From Mageeibacillus sp. UBA5747 (GTDB lineage Bacteria; Bacillota; Clostridia; Saccharofermentanales; UBA5734), in the NCBI GenBank assembly GCA_002419145.1, contig DIFN01000051.1, forward strand, positions 1 to 24,998: DNA of 24,998 nucleotides, in the 5' to 3' direction. This document shows, one piece after another, positions 1-6,797 of this stretch. Below the pieces are notes generated by a model. That model saw only the letters and a list, made by a program, of their open reading frames with translations, was not told the DNA's origin and searched no databases. The stretch's first letter is position 1. Each line of letters begins with the position of its first letter. Both the position numbers and the translations under genes were made by a program.

Positions 1-53
1 CCCCCGACCTGCTGATTACAAATCAGCTGCTCTACCAACTGAGCTAAACAGGC
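1..53 (-). tRNA. tRNA-Thr (anticodon TGT), 3' end cut by the window edge
   Basis: On the minus strand the sequence from 53 downwards begins GCCTGTT (5' acceptor strand). It continues with a D-arm (GCTC/GAGC around AGTTGGTA) and an anticodon arm GCTGA-TTTGTAA-TCAGC. The central TGT anticodon reads ACA, which is threonine. The variable loop and the start of the T stem (GGGGG) are visible, but the T loop and 3' acceptor strand lie outside the window. It follows the minus-strand leuS/E2-like gene group, separated from it by a hairpin. Confidence 0.93.
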
Positions 54-59
54 ATTTGA

Positions 60-86
60 CCTTGCGCTGGTCTGACCTGCGCAAGG
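60..86 (-). other. Perfect hairpin between the E2-like gene and tRNA-Thr
   Basis: CCTTGCGC (60-67) and GCGCAAGG (79-86) are exact inverted repeats around an 11-nt loop, and the loop has a further GGT/ACC pairing. On the minus strand it lies after the stop codon of the E2-like gene and ends six bases before the tRNA. There is no T run after it, so it is not a canonical intrinsic terminator. It could be an RNA processing or folding element. Confidence 0.5.
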
Positions 87-114
87 GATAGTTTAAAGAA
101 GCAAGGCCGGGCTG

Positions 115-1038
115 TCAAGTCGCAACTAGGACCTCATCCCCGTTGATTTCCAACTTGGGCTGCCAAGGGTTTTCCAGTTCGCGCGGGTTTTCTAGAATCT
201 GCTGCAAGCGCTTCATTGAGCGGGCGAAATAGAAACCATCACTGATCCGTTCGTCCAGGGTGACGGCCAGGTTGACGACCTCTCGTACGGCGATGGAACC
301 ATCGGCCATGACCTTGGGCACTTTCTGGCTGACGCCGATGGTCAGAAAAAAGGGAGTGGTGCCAAATTCGTACAGGTGGTGGAAGGGGGCGTCGATGCCC
401 AGACTGCCCAGGTTGGAGATGAAGACACTGGTATGCAACGGCGACAAGTCGACCACGAAGCTGGGCAGCCAGCCGTGGTAATCAAGCCAGGTGACGAATG
501 AGACAAAGCCCTGTAGGACAAAGCGGGGCAGGAGCATCAGGACATTGAACCAGTTGACGATACCGGAGCGCTTGACGTCATCCTTTTTGGCTTCGGAGCG
601 GATGCGGTAGATTTCCTTTTGCAGCTTGTCTGACAAAGTGTCCAGCGTATCTTCTGGCGCGAAGTCCATGACAACAATTTCTTCCTTGGCATCATCCTTG
701 AATTCGCGCTTCATGACGAAGGCCAGTTTGATGCTGTCGCGCTGGTAGATACGGCGACCGACGACGAACCGGTTTATCTGGGGCCGTTCAGCGATAACCC
801 GGACCAGGGCAGCCAGGACGACATGGAATAGGGTCAACTTGATGCCTTTGCCGCCCTTGGAGACGCTGGCGCGGTTGCGCTCGTGCAGAAACGCTTTGAC
901 TGCAGTGATGTCGATTTCCTGTTTGAAATAGATTGCAGATTCGTTTCGATTTTTCATGATAAATGGGAAAAACTGCATGAAAGGATCGATGTCACGCAGA
1001 CGTTTGCCATCAGGTCGGCTGAAAAAAGAATGACGCAT
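115..1038 (-). CDS. Stand-alone 2-oxoacid dehydrogenase E2 / chloramphenicol acetyltransferase-fold protein
   Basis: This 307-residue protein resembles the catalytic domain of dihydrolipoyl acyltransferases (E2) and CAT. Visible are the late-domain segment FISNLGSLGIDAPFHHLYEFG (about 206-226, quoted in part), a phase like TIGVSQKVP, and the terminal active-site block LDERISDGFYFARSMKRL at 261-278. No lipoyl or peripheral-subunit-binding domain is present, and no E1, E3 or lipoate genes lie nearby. In E2 and CAT the active-site motif contains a catalytic His (DHRxxDG or HHxxxDG). Here the position is Glu263, so classical acyltransfer chemistry is doubtful. The ATG has GAGG about 10 nt upstream. 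It follows the DUF5317 gene by 28 nt on the same strand, so co-transcription is likely. Substrate and role are unknown. Confidence 0.8.
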   Translation of the reverse strand: MRHSFFSRPDGKRLRDIDPFMQFFPFIMKNRNESAIYFKQEIDITAVKAFLHERNRASVSKGGKGIKLTLFHVVLAALVRVIAERPQINRFVVGRRIYQRDSIKLAFVMKREFKDDAKEEIVVMDFAPEDTLDTLSDKLQKEIYRIRSEAKKDDVKRSGIVNWFNVLMLLPRFVLQGFVSFVTWLDYHGWLPSFVVDLSPLHTSVFISNLGSLGIDAPFHHLYEFGTTPFFLTIGVSQKVPKVMADGSIAVREVVNLAVTLDERISDGFYFARSMKRLQQILENPRELENPWQPKLEINGDEVLVAT

Positions 1039-1066
1039 ACCAGGGTGTCCTCGCTTCTTGATAAAA

Positions 1067-1816
1067 TCAGGTCTTGGGGGCAGGAATTTTCTTGCGGGAA
1101 GGGAAGAGGCTGTACAAGATCAGGAACAGGGCCAGGGCCAGGACCAGGTCGGTAGGACTGATGTAAGTCAAGGGGACCGTGACTTGATCGGGTTGAAATG
1201 GCAGGGGAATCGTACGGCCGAGCCAGGCCCAGCGGGTATTTTCATCGGCCAGGCGTGCCAGGCGCAGAGCACCGTTCCGAATGCCTGCGGCAAGCAAGGG
1301 GTCCTGGATTCGCTCGAGATAGCTCTCCGGCAGAGGCCAGTAGCCCTGGTTGGTCCCCAAGACCAGCATCTGGCCGACCAAGGCGGGGACTGCCAGGACG
1401 AGGCCCAGCAAACGCAATGGGGACAAATCCCGGAACTGCCTGCCGGTCTGGGCTGGCCGGGCGGGTATCCGGTGCGGATGACGATCCAGCTGCTGGACCA
1501 GCTGGTGATATGACACCTGGATCCGGAGAAGAAAAGTGGCCCAGGTGGTGCGCCGGGCCGTAAAGACCAGGTTGTACAAGACGAAAACCAGATAAAGGCT
1601 GCGAGAAATCAGTTGCAGCGCGATGAGCAGCTTGCGGTCTTCGGTCCAGATCATCCCCGGGCGATAGGTGCTGAGCCAATAAGGCATGAGAGCAGAAAAC
1701 AAGGCCAGGGGCAAAAGGAAGACGGCACGCAGTTCCCAGAGCATCAGGGCGTTGATCTGGCGGGAACGGACGACTCCCGCCAGAATAGCCAGGGTCAGTG
1801 CCAGTAAATAGAGCAT
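1067..1816 (-). CDS. DUF5317-like multi-pass membrane protein
   Basis: A 249-residue protein with hydrophobic segments at the N terminus (MLYLLALTLAILAGVV), around 30-50, around 65-90, in the middle (LLGLVLAVPALVGQMLVLG) and at the C terminus (TDLVLALALFLILYSLF). The pattern of a TNQGYWPLP-like segment after a membrane helix, followed by a C-terminal SPTDLVLA helix, resembles the DUF5317 family, which I recall as having a GGYMPV-like motif and a final SxGD helix. The ATG at 1816 has AGGA 9 nt upstream, which is better placed than the TTG at 1822. It starts about 20 nt after leuS ends and is probably in the same transcript. A basic, proline-rich cytoplasmic loop lies around residues 100-130. 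Function unknown. Confidence 0.65.
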   Translation of the reverse strand: MLYLLALTLAILAGVVRSRQINALMLWELRAVFLLPLALFSALMPYWLSTYRPGMIWTEDRKLLIALQLISRSLYLVFVLYNLVFTARRTTWATFLLRIQVSYHQLVQQLDRHPHRIPARPAQTGRQFRDLSPLRLLGLVLAVPALVGQMLVLGTNQGYWPLPESYLERIQDPLLAAGIRNGALRLARLADENTRWAWLGRTIPLPFQPDQVTVPLTYISPTDLVLALALFLILYSLFPSRKKIPAPKT

Positions 1817-1836
1817 GCTCAACTTTCCTGGACCTG

Positions 1837-4308
1837 TCAGCGCACGACCAGATTGGCCAGGCGTCCCTTAATGTAGATGAATTTCACTAGCTGCTTACCG
1901 GCAAGCAGGGCTGTCGTGCGTTCGTCCGCCCGGACGATGGCTTCGACCTGCTCCGCTGTGGCATCGTTCGGGATATCGAGACGGAATTTGACTACACCAT
2001 TGGCCTGGACAGCGATTTCGACTGTGTCCCGGATCAGCGCTTGCGGATCGAAGGCTGGCCAGGCATGGCGAAAGATCGATTCCGTGTAGCCAAGCTGGTG
2101 CCAGGATTCTTCGCAGAAATGGGGGGCGAAGGGGGCCATCAGGCACAGCAGGTCCTCGGTGACCGAGCGCAGCAGGGCGAGATCGGCTGTCGCGAGTCCC
2201 TGGTATTTGTTGATCGCATTTAAAAGCTCCATCATGCGCGAGATCGAGGTGTTGAATTGGAAGCGTTCGGCATCCGTGCTCACGGACTTGATGGCGTAGT
2301 GACGCGCATACTGCAGGTCCTTGCCGTCACTGTCGAGCGTGGTGGCAACGGCAGGGGCTGGCCAGGCTTTGGCTTCCTCGACCAGGCGCTCGATCCGGCT
2401 GACATATTTGACGATCGCCTTGACGCCGTCGTCATTCCAGGGGCCCCCATCGGTGTAGGCAAAGCCGAAGCCCAGGTACATGCGAAAAACATCCGAACCA
2501 TGACGGGCGATGTAGTCATCCGGGGAAATGGTGTTGCCGCGCGACTTGGACATTTTCTGGCCGTCGGCCCCGAGGATGGTGCCCTGGTGGACCAGGGATT
2601 TGAAAGGCTCGTCAAAGGAGAGGTAGCCCATGTCGCGCAGGGCTTTGGTGATAAAACGGGCATAGAGCAGGTGCATGGCGGCATGCTCCGCGCCACCGAT
2701 GTATTTGTCGACCGGACACATGGCGTCGACTTTGGCTTTGGCAAATGGTTCGCGGTCGTTTTTGTTGTCGACATAGCGGAACTGGTACCAGGAGGAGCAG
2801 ACGAAGGTATCGAGGGTGTCCGGGTCACGTTCGGCCGGGCCGCCGCAAGTCGGGCAGGTGGTCTCGATGAAGGAGCGGCATTTTTTCAGCGGCGATTCAC
2901 CGTCGGGACGGAATTCGACATCATAAGGCAGTTTCACAGGGAGCTGGTCCTCAGGCACCGGAACCACACCGCAGGTCGGACAATGGACGATTGGGATCGG
3001 GGTGCCCCAGTAACGCTGGCGGGAGACCAGCCAGTCACGGAGGCGGTAGTTGATCTTGAGGCTGCCCAGGCCGGCCGGTTCGAGCTTGGCGACGATGGCC
3101 TTGATCGCTGTCGCTGAATCCATCCCGTCGAATTCGCCGCTGTTCACCAGGATGCCTTTGTCACAGAAGGGCAACTCGTCCGGTGCACCATCGGCGCTGC
3201 GGATGACCCGCTGAATCGGGAGATTGAAGGTCCGGGCGAATTCGTAGTCGCGCTCGTCGTGGCCAGGGACTGCCATGACGACACCTGTGCCATAGCCAGC
3301 GATGACATAGTCGGCAGCCCAGATCGGGACTTTGGCGCCAGTAATCGGGTGGATTGCATAAGAACCGGTGAAGACGCCGGTCTTGGCGCGCACGGTCGAC
3401 ATGCGGTCGATGTCGGACACCTTGCGGGTTTCGGCGATGTAGGCTTCAACTGCTGCTCGATGCTCGTCCGTCGTCAAGACATCGCACAGCTCACTTTCCG
3501 GAGCGACGACCACATAGGTGACGCCCATGACAGTGTCAGCCCGGGTTGTGAAAACTTTGAGGCTGACCGGGTTCCCCGCGTCATCGCAGGTCAGCTGGCC
3601 GTTGGTTTCGGCACCGAAGACAAGCTCGGATCCTTCGGAACGGCCGATCCAGTTGGTCTGGATTTTCTTGGTCTTTTCCGGCCAGTCGAGGGTCGGCAGG
3701 CAGTCGAGCAGTTCCTGAGCATAGGCCGTGATACGGAAAAACCACTGGGTCAGGTTCTTGCGGGTGACCTCTGTGCCGCAACGCTCACAGGCGCCCTCGT
3801 CGACCTGTTCATTGGCCAGGACGGTATTGCAGTTAGGGCACCAGTTGACGGGGGCATTTTTCCGGTAGGCCAGGCCATTCTTGTAGAGCTGGAGGAAGAG
3901 CCACTGGTTCCAACGGTAGTATTCTGGTTCGCAGGTTGCCAGTTCGGCATCCCAGTCGAACATGCCGCCCATTTCGCGCAGCTGCTTTTCCATCGTCCGG
4001 ATGTTGCTGTGGGTGCTGTCAAGCGGGTGGATGCCGGTTTTGATTGCGTAATTTTCTGCGGGCAAGCCAAAGGCGTCAAATCCCATCGGCTGAAAAACTT
4101 CAAAACCCTGCATTTTTTTCATGCGGGCCCACGAATCGGAGAGTGCGTAATTATACCAGTGGCCGACATGAAGATTGGCGCCGGAGGGATAGGAAAACAT
4201 TTCCAGGACGTAGAGTTTCCGGTCCTGATGCTCGGGATTGAAATGGTTCAGGCCTGATTGCTCCCAGTATTCCTGCCACTTGCGGTCGATTTCTACAGAA
4301 TATGCCAT
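1837..4308 (-). CDS. leuS: Leucyl-tRNA synthetase
   Basis: Class I aminoacyl-tRNA synthetase that charges tRNA-Leu with leucine in the cytoplasm. The HIGH-type motif HVGH is at about 47-50, following SYPSGANL. KMSKS is at 585-589. Between them are the CP1 editing region (TTRADTVMGVTYVVVAPE, then GTGVVMAVPGHDERD) and two Cys pairs of zinc-finger type (CPNC/CERC and CPTCG). The C terminus has the anticodon-binding and terminal domain (APFAPHFCEESW). At 823 residues it has the usual bacterial LeuRS length. The ATG at 4308 has GAGGG 7 nt upstream, so it is preferred over the in-frame ATG at 4326. It lies 100 nt after the traX-like gene and runs directly into the DUF5317 gene. I saw no T-box leader in the short upstream gap. 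Confidence 0.98.
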   Translation of the reverse strand: MAYSVEIDRKWQEYWEQSGLNHFNPEHQDRKLYVLEMFSYPSGANLHVGHWYNYALSDSWARMKKMQGFEVFQPMGFDAFGLPAENYAIKTGIHPLDSTHSNIRTMEKQLREMGGMFDWDAELATCEPEYYRWNQWLFLQLYKNGLAYRKNAPVNWCPNCNTVLANEQVDEGACERCGTEVTRKNLTQWFFRITAYAQELLDCLPTLDWPEKTKKIQTNWIGRSEGSELVFGAETNGQLTCDDAGNPVSLKVFTTRADTVMGVTYVVVAPESELCDVLTTDEHRAAVEAYIAETRKVSDIDRMSTVRAKTGVFTGSYAIHPITGAKVPIWAADYVIAGYGTGVVMAVPGHDERDYEFARTFNLPIQRVIRSADGAPDELPFCDKGILVNSGEFDGMDSATAIKAIVAKLEPAGLGSLKINYRLRDWLVSRQRYWGTPIPIVHCPTCGVVPVPEDQLPVKLPYDVEFRPDGESPLKKCRSFIETTCPTCGGPAERDPDTLDTFVCSSWYQFRYVDNKNDREPFAKAKVDAMCPVDKYIGGAEHAAMHLLYARFITKALRDMGYLSFDEPFKSLVHQGTILGADGQKMSKSRGNTISPDDYIARHGSDVFRMYLGFGFAYTDGGPWNDDGVKAIVKYVSRIERLVEEAKAWPAPAVATTLDSDGKDLQYARHYAIKSVSTDAERFQFNTSISRMMELLNAINKYQGLATADLALLRSVTEDLLCLMAPFAPHFCEESWHQLGYTESIFRHAWPAFDPQALIRDTVEIAVQANGVVKFRLDIPNDATAEQVEAIVRADERTTALLAGKQLVKFIYIKGRLANLVVR

Positions 4309-4343
4309 GTCGATACCCTCATTCAAGCTTAGATTTCCCGGCT

Positions 4344-4349
4344 ATTTTA
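4344..4349 (-). promoter_or_regulatory. Possible extended -10 promoter for leuS
   Basis: Read on the minus strand, TGTTAAAAT is an extended -10 (TGnTAAAAT) whose hexamer covers 4344-4349. That gives a leader of about 30 nt before the leuS ATG. The -35 region (GTGCAA at 17-nt spacing) is weak. It is plausible as a secondary promoter within the traX-leuS transcript. Confidence 0.35.
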
Positions 4350-4408
4350 ACAAAATCCCCTGCTTTTTGCACTTAAAAAAGGCAGGACTTGGCAAATGGG
4401 TCATTGAT

Positions 4409-5254
4409 TCAGGTCATCGGCCCCAGCAAGGCCATGCGCAGGGCGCATAGAGCCACAATATGCAGGGGATAGAACAAATAAAAGCCGTACTTCAGCCAGC
4501 GGGGCGGTTTGCGGTCGCGCTGGAAGGTGACCATCAGGGGGATGGCCGCCAGGGAGGCAAGCTGCATGATGGCCCAATAGAAAGGAGCAGAGGCTGTCAA
4601 GAGGCGAATCAAAAGGAAGAGGATGTTCAGTGGCAGCAAGTACTGGTAGATGCGTTGCTCCCAATGTGCTTCGTCGACTCGATAGGTAGCGGCATCCAGT
4701 AAAACCACCATCAGAACACCATAGGCTCCGTAGTCGGCGTGCAGGGCTTCTGCCGCCAGCAAGGCGGCCAACAAGGCCAGACTGCCCACGACCAGACCCG
4801 TCCTGGCATCCAGCGTGATCCCGCCGGGGCTGATCTTGACGTCAAAACGTGGTGGAATCGGGCGGACCGGGGCGGTGTTGGGCGAAGCCGAGATCGGGCG
4901 CAGGCTGGCTATCAGGTCGCGGCTGGAATCACGGGCCAGCCGGAAACCAGCCAGAGCGACGATGGCCAGCGCAAAGGTGACCAGGACGTTGGTCCATACC
5001 ATCCGCAGGCCGATCCAATGGTTGGCTTGCTGGATCAACACCTGTGCAATCAAAGCAAAGGCAGTCATGCGCAAAAAATAGACCATCAAACTGTGGGTCC
5101 GGCGAAATCCACGGGCTACAGACCAGGCAAACAACGGGAAAGCCAGCCGGCCGACCAGGCGCAGCAACATAACCAGAAAGTCAGGCAGGACATCCCCGTA
5201 ATAAAATCCAACATGATCGAGCAACATGAACAATGTGGCGAAGAGCTTAAGCAA
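4409..5254 (-). CDS. TraX-family membrane protein
   Basis: A 281-residue, highly hydrophobic protein. Its N terminus LKLFATLFMLLDHVGFYYGD matches the start typical of TraX-family proteins (K-x-hydrophobic-A-x-hydrophobic-M-x-x-D-H-hydrophobic-G). It continues LVGRLAFPLFAWSVARGF, a second family hallmark. I count about seven to eight membrane segments plus a soluble loop around 105-150. TraX of plasmid F acetylates pilin, but chromosomal Clostridia members have no established substrate; acyl transfer to an envelope component is a guess. The start is TTG at 5254, supported by AAGGCGG 6 nt upstream. It is divergent from mreB and is the first gene of the leuS transcript. Confidence 0.8.
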   Translation of the reverse strand: MLKLFATLFMLLDHVGFYYGDVLPDFLVMLLRLVGRLAFPLFAWSVARGFRRTHSLMVYFLRMTAFALIAQVLIQQANHWIGLRMVWTNVLVTFALAIVALAGFRLARDSSRDLIASLRPISASPNTAPVRPIPPRFDVKISPGGITLDARTGLVVGSLALLAALLAAEALHADYGAYGVLMVVLLDAATYRVDEAHWEQRIYQYLLPLNILFLLIRLLTASAPFYWAIMQLASLAAIPLMVTFQRDRKPPRWLKYGFYLFYPLHIVALCALRMALLGPMT

Positions 5255-5322
5255 GTTTATCCGCCTTTCTGTCGAAAAGTGCCTTTTTCAGCGAAAAAAT
5301 CGGTCGGAACCGGTGTGATCAT

Positions 5323-5351
5323 TTGATAAACAATGGATTCTATTGTATCAT
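5323..5351 (+). promoter_or_regulatory. Sigma-A promoter of mreB
   Basis: TTGATA (5323-5328), an exact 17-nt spacer and TATCAT (5346-5351); each hexamer matches consensus at five of six positions. The start would be near 5358, about 46 nt before the mreB ATG. Confidence 0.75.
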
Positions 5352-5370
5352 TGTTGCGCACAGGACTCAA
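5342..5370 (-). promoter_or_regulatory. Promoter for the traX-leuS group, overlapping the mreB promoter
   Basis: On the minus strand the -35 is TTGAGT (5365-5370), followed by a 17-nt spacer and -10 TACAAT (5342-5347) with an extended TG. The expected transcription start is near 5335, giving an 80-nt leader before the TTG start. Its -10 shares two bases with the -10 of the divergent mreB promoter. Confidence 0.6.
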
Positions 5371-5403
5371 ACAAACCTTTCATCTCAGAATGGAGATTTT
5401 ACG

Positions 5404-6417
5404 ATGCACTTGGGAATGGATATTGGTATTGATCTCGGCACTGCTTCAGTGCTTGTCTATGTAAAAGGAAAAGGCGTCGTTCTGCGTGAACCGTCAGTCG
5501 TCGCCATAAATTCCAAAACCGGTAAAGTTCTGGCCGTAGGTGAGGGGGCCAGCCTGATGCTCGGCCGTACACCGGGCATTGTCGATGCCATCCGCCCGTT
5601 GCGTGATGGCGTTATATCGGACTTCAAAGTGACCGAAGTCATGCTCAAGGCCTTCATCAATCGGGTTTGCAAGGGTCTTCGGGCCAAGTATTTCAAACCG
5701 ACGATTGTGGTCTGTGTTCCGAGCGTGATCACACCTGTTGAACAGAAAGCGGTTGAAGATGCCTGCAAACATGCCGGTGCCAAGGATGTCTATCTGATCC
5801 GCGAACCGATTGCTGCGGCGATCGGGGCTGGGATCGATATCACCAAAGCCTGCGGCAGCATGATCGTTGACATCGGCGGTGGCACGACCGACATAGCCGT
5901 CATTTCGCTGACCCAGCCGGTCGTTGATTTCTCGCTCAAAGTCGCAGGTGACAAGTTTGACGAAGCCATCGTCAAGCACGTGCGCAGGAAGCACAATGTC
6001 CTGATCGGTGAACGCACCGCCGAAGAGCTCAAGATCAACATCGGCTGTGCCTACCCACGGGAAGAAGAACTCACCATGGAAGTCCGTGGCCGCAACCTGA
6101 TTACCGGCATGCCGGCCACCATCACGATTAATTCGACCGAAATGCTCGAAGCGCTCGAAGAGCCGGTCAGCCAGATTTTCGAAGCTGTCCACACGGTTTT
6201 GGAACGCACTCCGCCGGAGCTGATGGCTGACATCAGCCAGCGGGGTATCGTCATGACCGGCGGTGGTGCGCTGCTGTACGGTCTTGACCGCATGCTCGCG
6301 GCCAAGATCGGCATTGATGTCGTCGTTGCCGACGATGCCATTTCCTGTGTGGCGATTGGTACCGGTAAAGCGCTCGATATGATGGATAAATTCTCAGCCC
6401 TGAGCGACGGCACGTAA
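5404..6417 (+). CDS. mreB: Rod-shape-determining actin homologue MreB/Mbl
   Basis: A 337-residue bacterial actin that polymerises at the membrane and guides elongation-phase peptidoglycan synthesis. The phosphate-1 loop is in DIGIDLGTASVLVYVKGKG near the N terminus. Phosphate-2 is MIVDIGGGTTDIAVISL (about residues 158-174), and the adenosine motif is IVMTGGGALLYGLDRML near the C terminus. The connecting segment INRV and REPIAAAIGAGI also fit the family. ATG 5404 is chosen because GGAG lies 8 nt upstream and the length then matches MreB. The open frame extends upstream to 5323, but through the promoter. mreC and mreD do not follow, so this is a solitary copy and could be an Mbl or MreBH paralogue. 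It is closed by an inverted repeat at 6466. Confidence 0.95.
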   Translation: MHLGMDIGIDLGTASVLVYVKGKGVVLREPSVVAINSKTGKVLAVGEGASLMLGRTPGIVDAIRPLRDGVISDFKVTEVMLKAFINRVCKGLRAKYFKPTIVVCVPSVITPVEQKAVEDACKHAGAKDVYLIREPIAAAIGAGIDITKACGSMIVDIGGGTTDIAVISLTQPVVDFSLKVAGDKFDEAIVKHVRRKHNVLIGERTAEELKINIGCAYPREEELTMEVRGRNLITGMPATITINSTEMLEALEEPVSQIFEAVHTVLERTPPELMADISQRGIVMTGGGALLYGLDRMLAAKIGIDVVVADDAISCVAIGTGKALDMMDKFSALSDGT

Positions 6418-6465
6418 GCCGCGTCCCCAGCCTTGGGCCTGCCGCATCCGATCTGGATGCCATTC

Positions 6466-6492
6466 ACCCTGGATCCGGTCCGGATCCAGGGT
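6466..6492 (+). terminator. Strong inverted repeat after mreB
   Basis: ACCCTGGATCCGG and CCGGATCCAGGGT are exact inverted repeats of 13 bases with one central base, so a stem of about 12 bp is possible. It is followed by a loosely T-rich stretch (CATTTTGCTCCCTGTTTT) rather than a clean T run. It is a probable terminator of mreB but may be leaky. Confidence 0.6.
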
Positions 6493-6575
6493 CATTTTGC
6501 TCCCTGTTTTCGCTGCGTGTTCATGGGATGATCTGACCAACAACACCCTCTGGAAAACACGCTGGAAAATCCTGC

Positions 6576-6604
6576 TTGACGACCGGTAACTGAACTTCTA
6601 TAAT
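6576..6604 (+). promoter_or_regulatory. Near-perfect sigma-A promoter of rho
   Basis: TTGACG (6576-6581), a 17-nt spacer and a perfect TATAAT (6599-6604). The predicted start near 6611 leaves a leader of roughly 185 nt before the rho ATG. Confidence 0.85.
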
Positions 6605-6610
6605 GACAAC

Positions 6611-6797
6611 AAATTCACGTCAGAAATTGAATCGGACCTTGATTTGACCGATTTGCAGTCCAATTGGATTGATTTTTTCTTTGTCTATCTGAACTGACTG
6701 CTTGATTTTTCGACAGATCTTTCGTTTTCCCCTGCTTCTTTTTTACCGGGTCTGCCGGTGCTTTCCGGTGCCCGAGTCTCACACCTGAGGTGGTTTG
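6611..6797 (+). promoter_or_regulatory. Long, pyrimidine-rich rho leader
   Basis: This is the untranslated leader between the rho promoter and the ATG. The middle is rich in T and C (for example TTCGTTTTCCCCTGCTTC at 6720-6737), with runs of T after a small palindrome TCCAATTGGA. Near the start codon CGGG/CCCG (6747-6750, 6771-6774) can enclose CCGG/CCGG, and CACC (6782-6785) can pair with part of the Shine-Dalgarno. Such a leader would suit Rho-dependent autoregulation, which is known for rho in E. coli. That this leader acts so is inference. Confidence 0.45.

Noticed and set aside
2257..4257. Two long plus-strand open frames (2257-3117 and 3259-4257) opposite leuS
   Set aside because: leuS has all synthetase motifs across this stretch. 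The antisense frames are by-products of its codon use and show no family features.
4309..4408. T-box leader upstream of leuS
   Set aside because: The gap is only 100 nt, and I could not find the conserved T-box sequence or an antiterminator/terminator pair.
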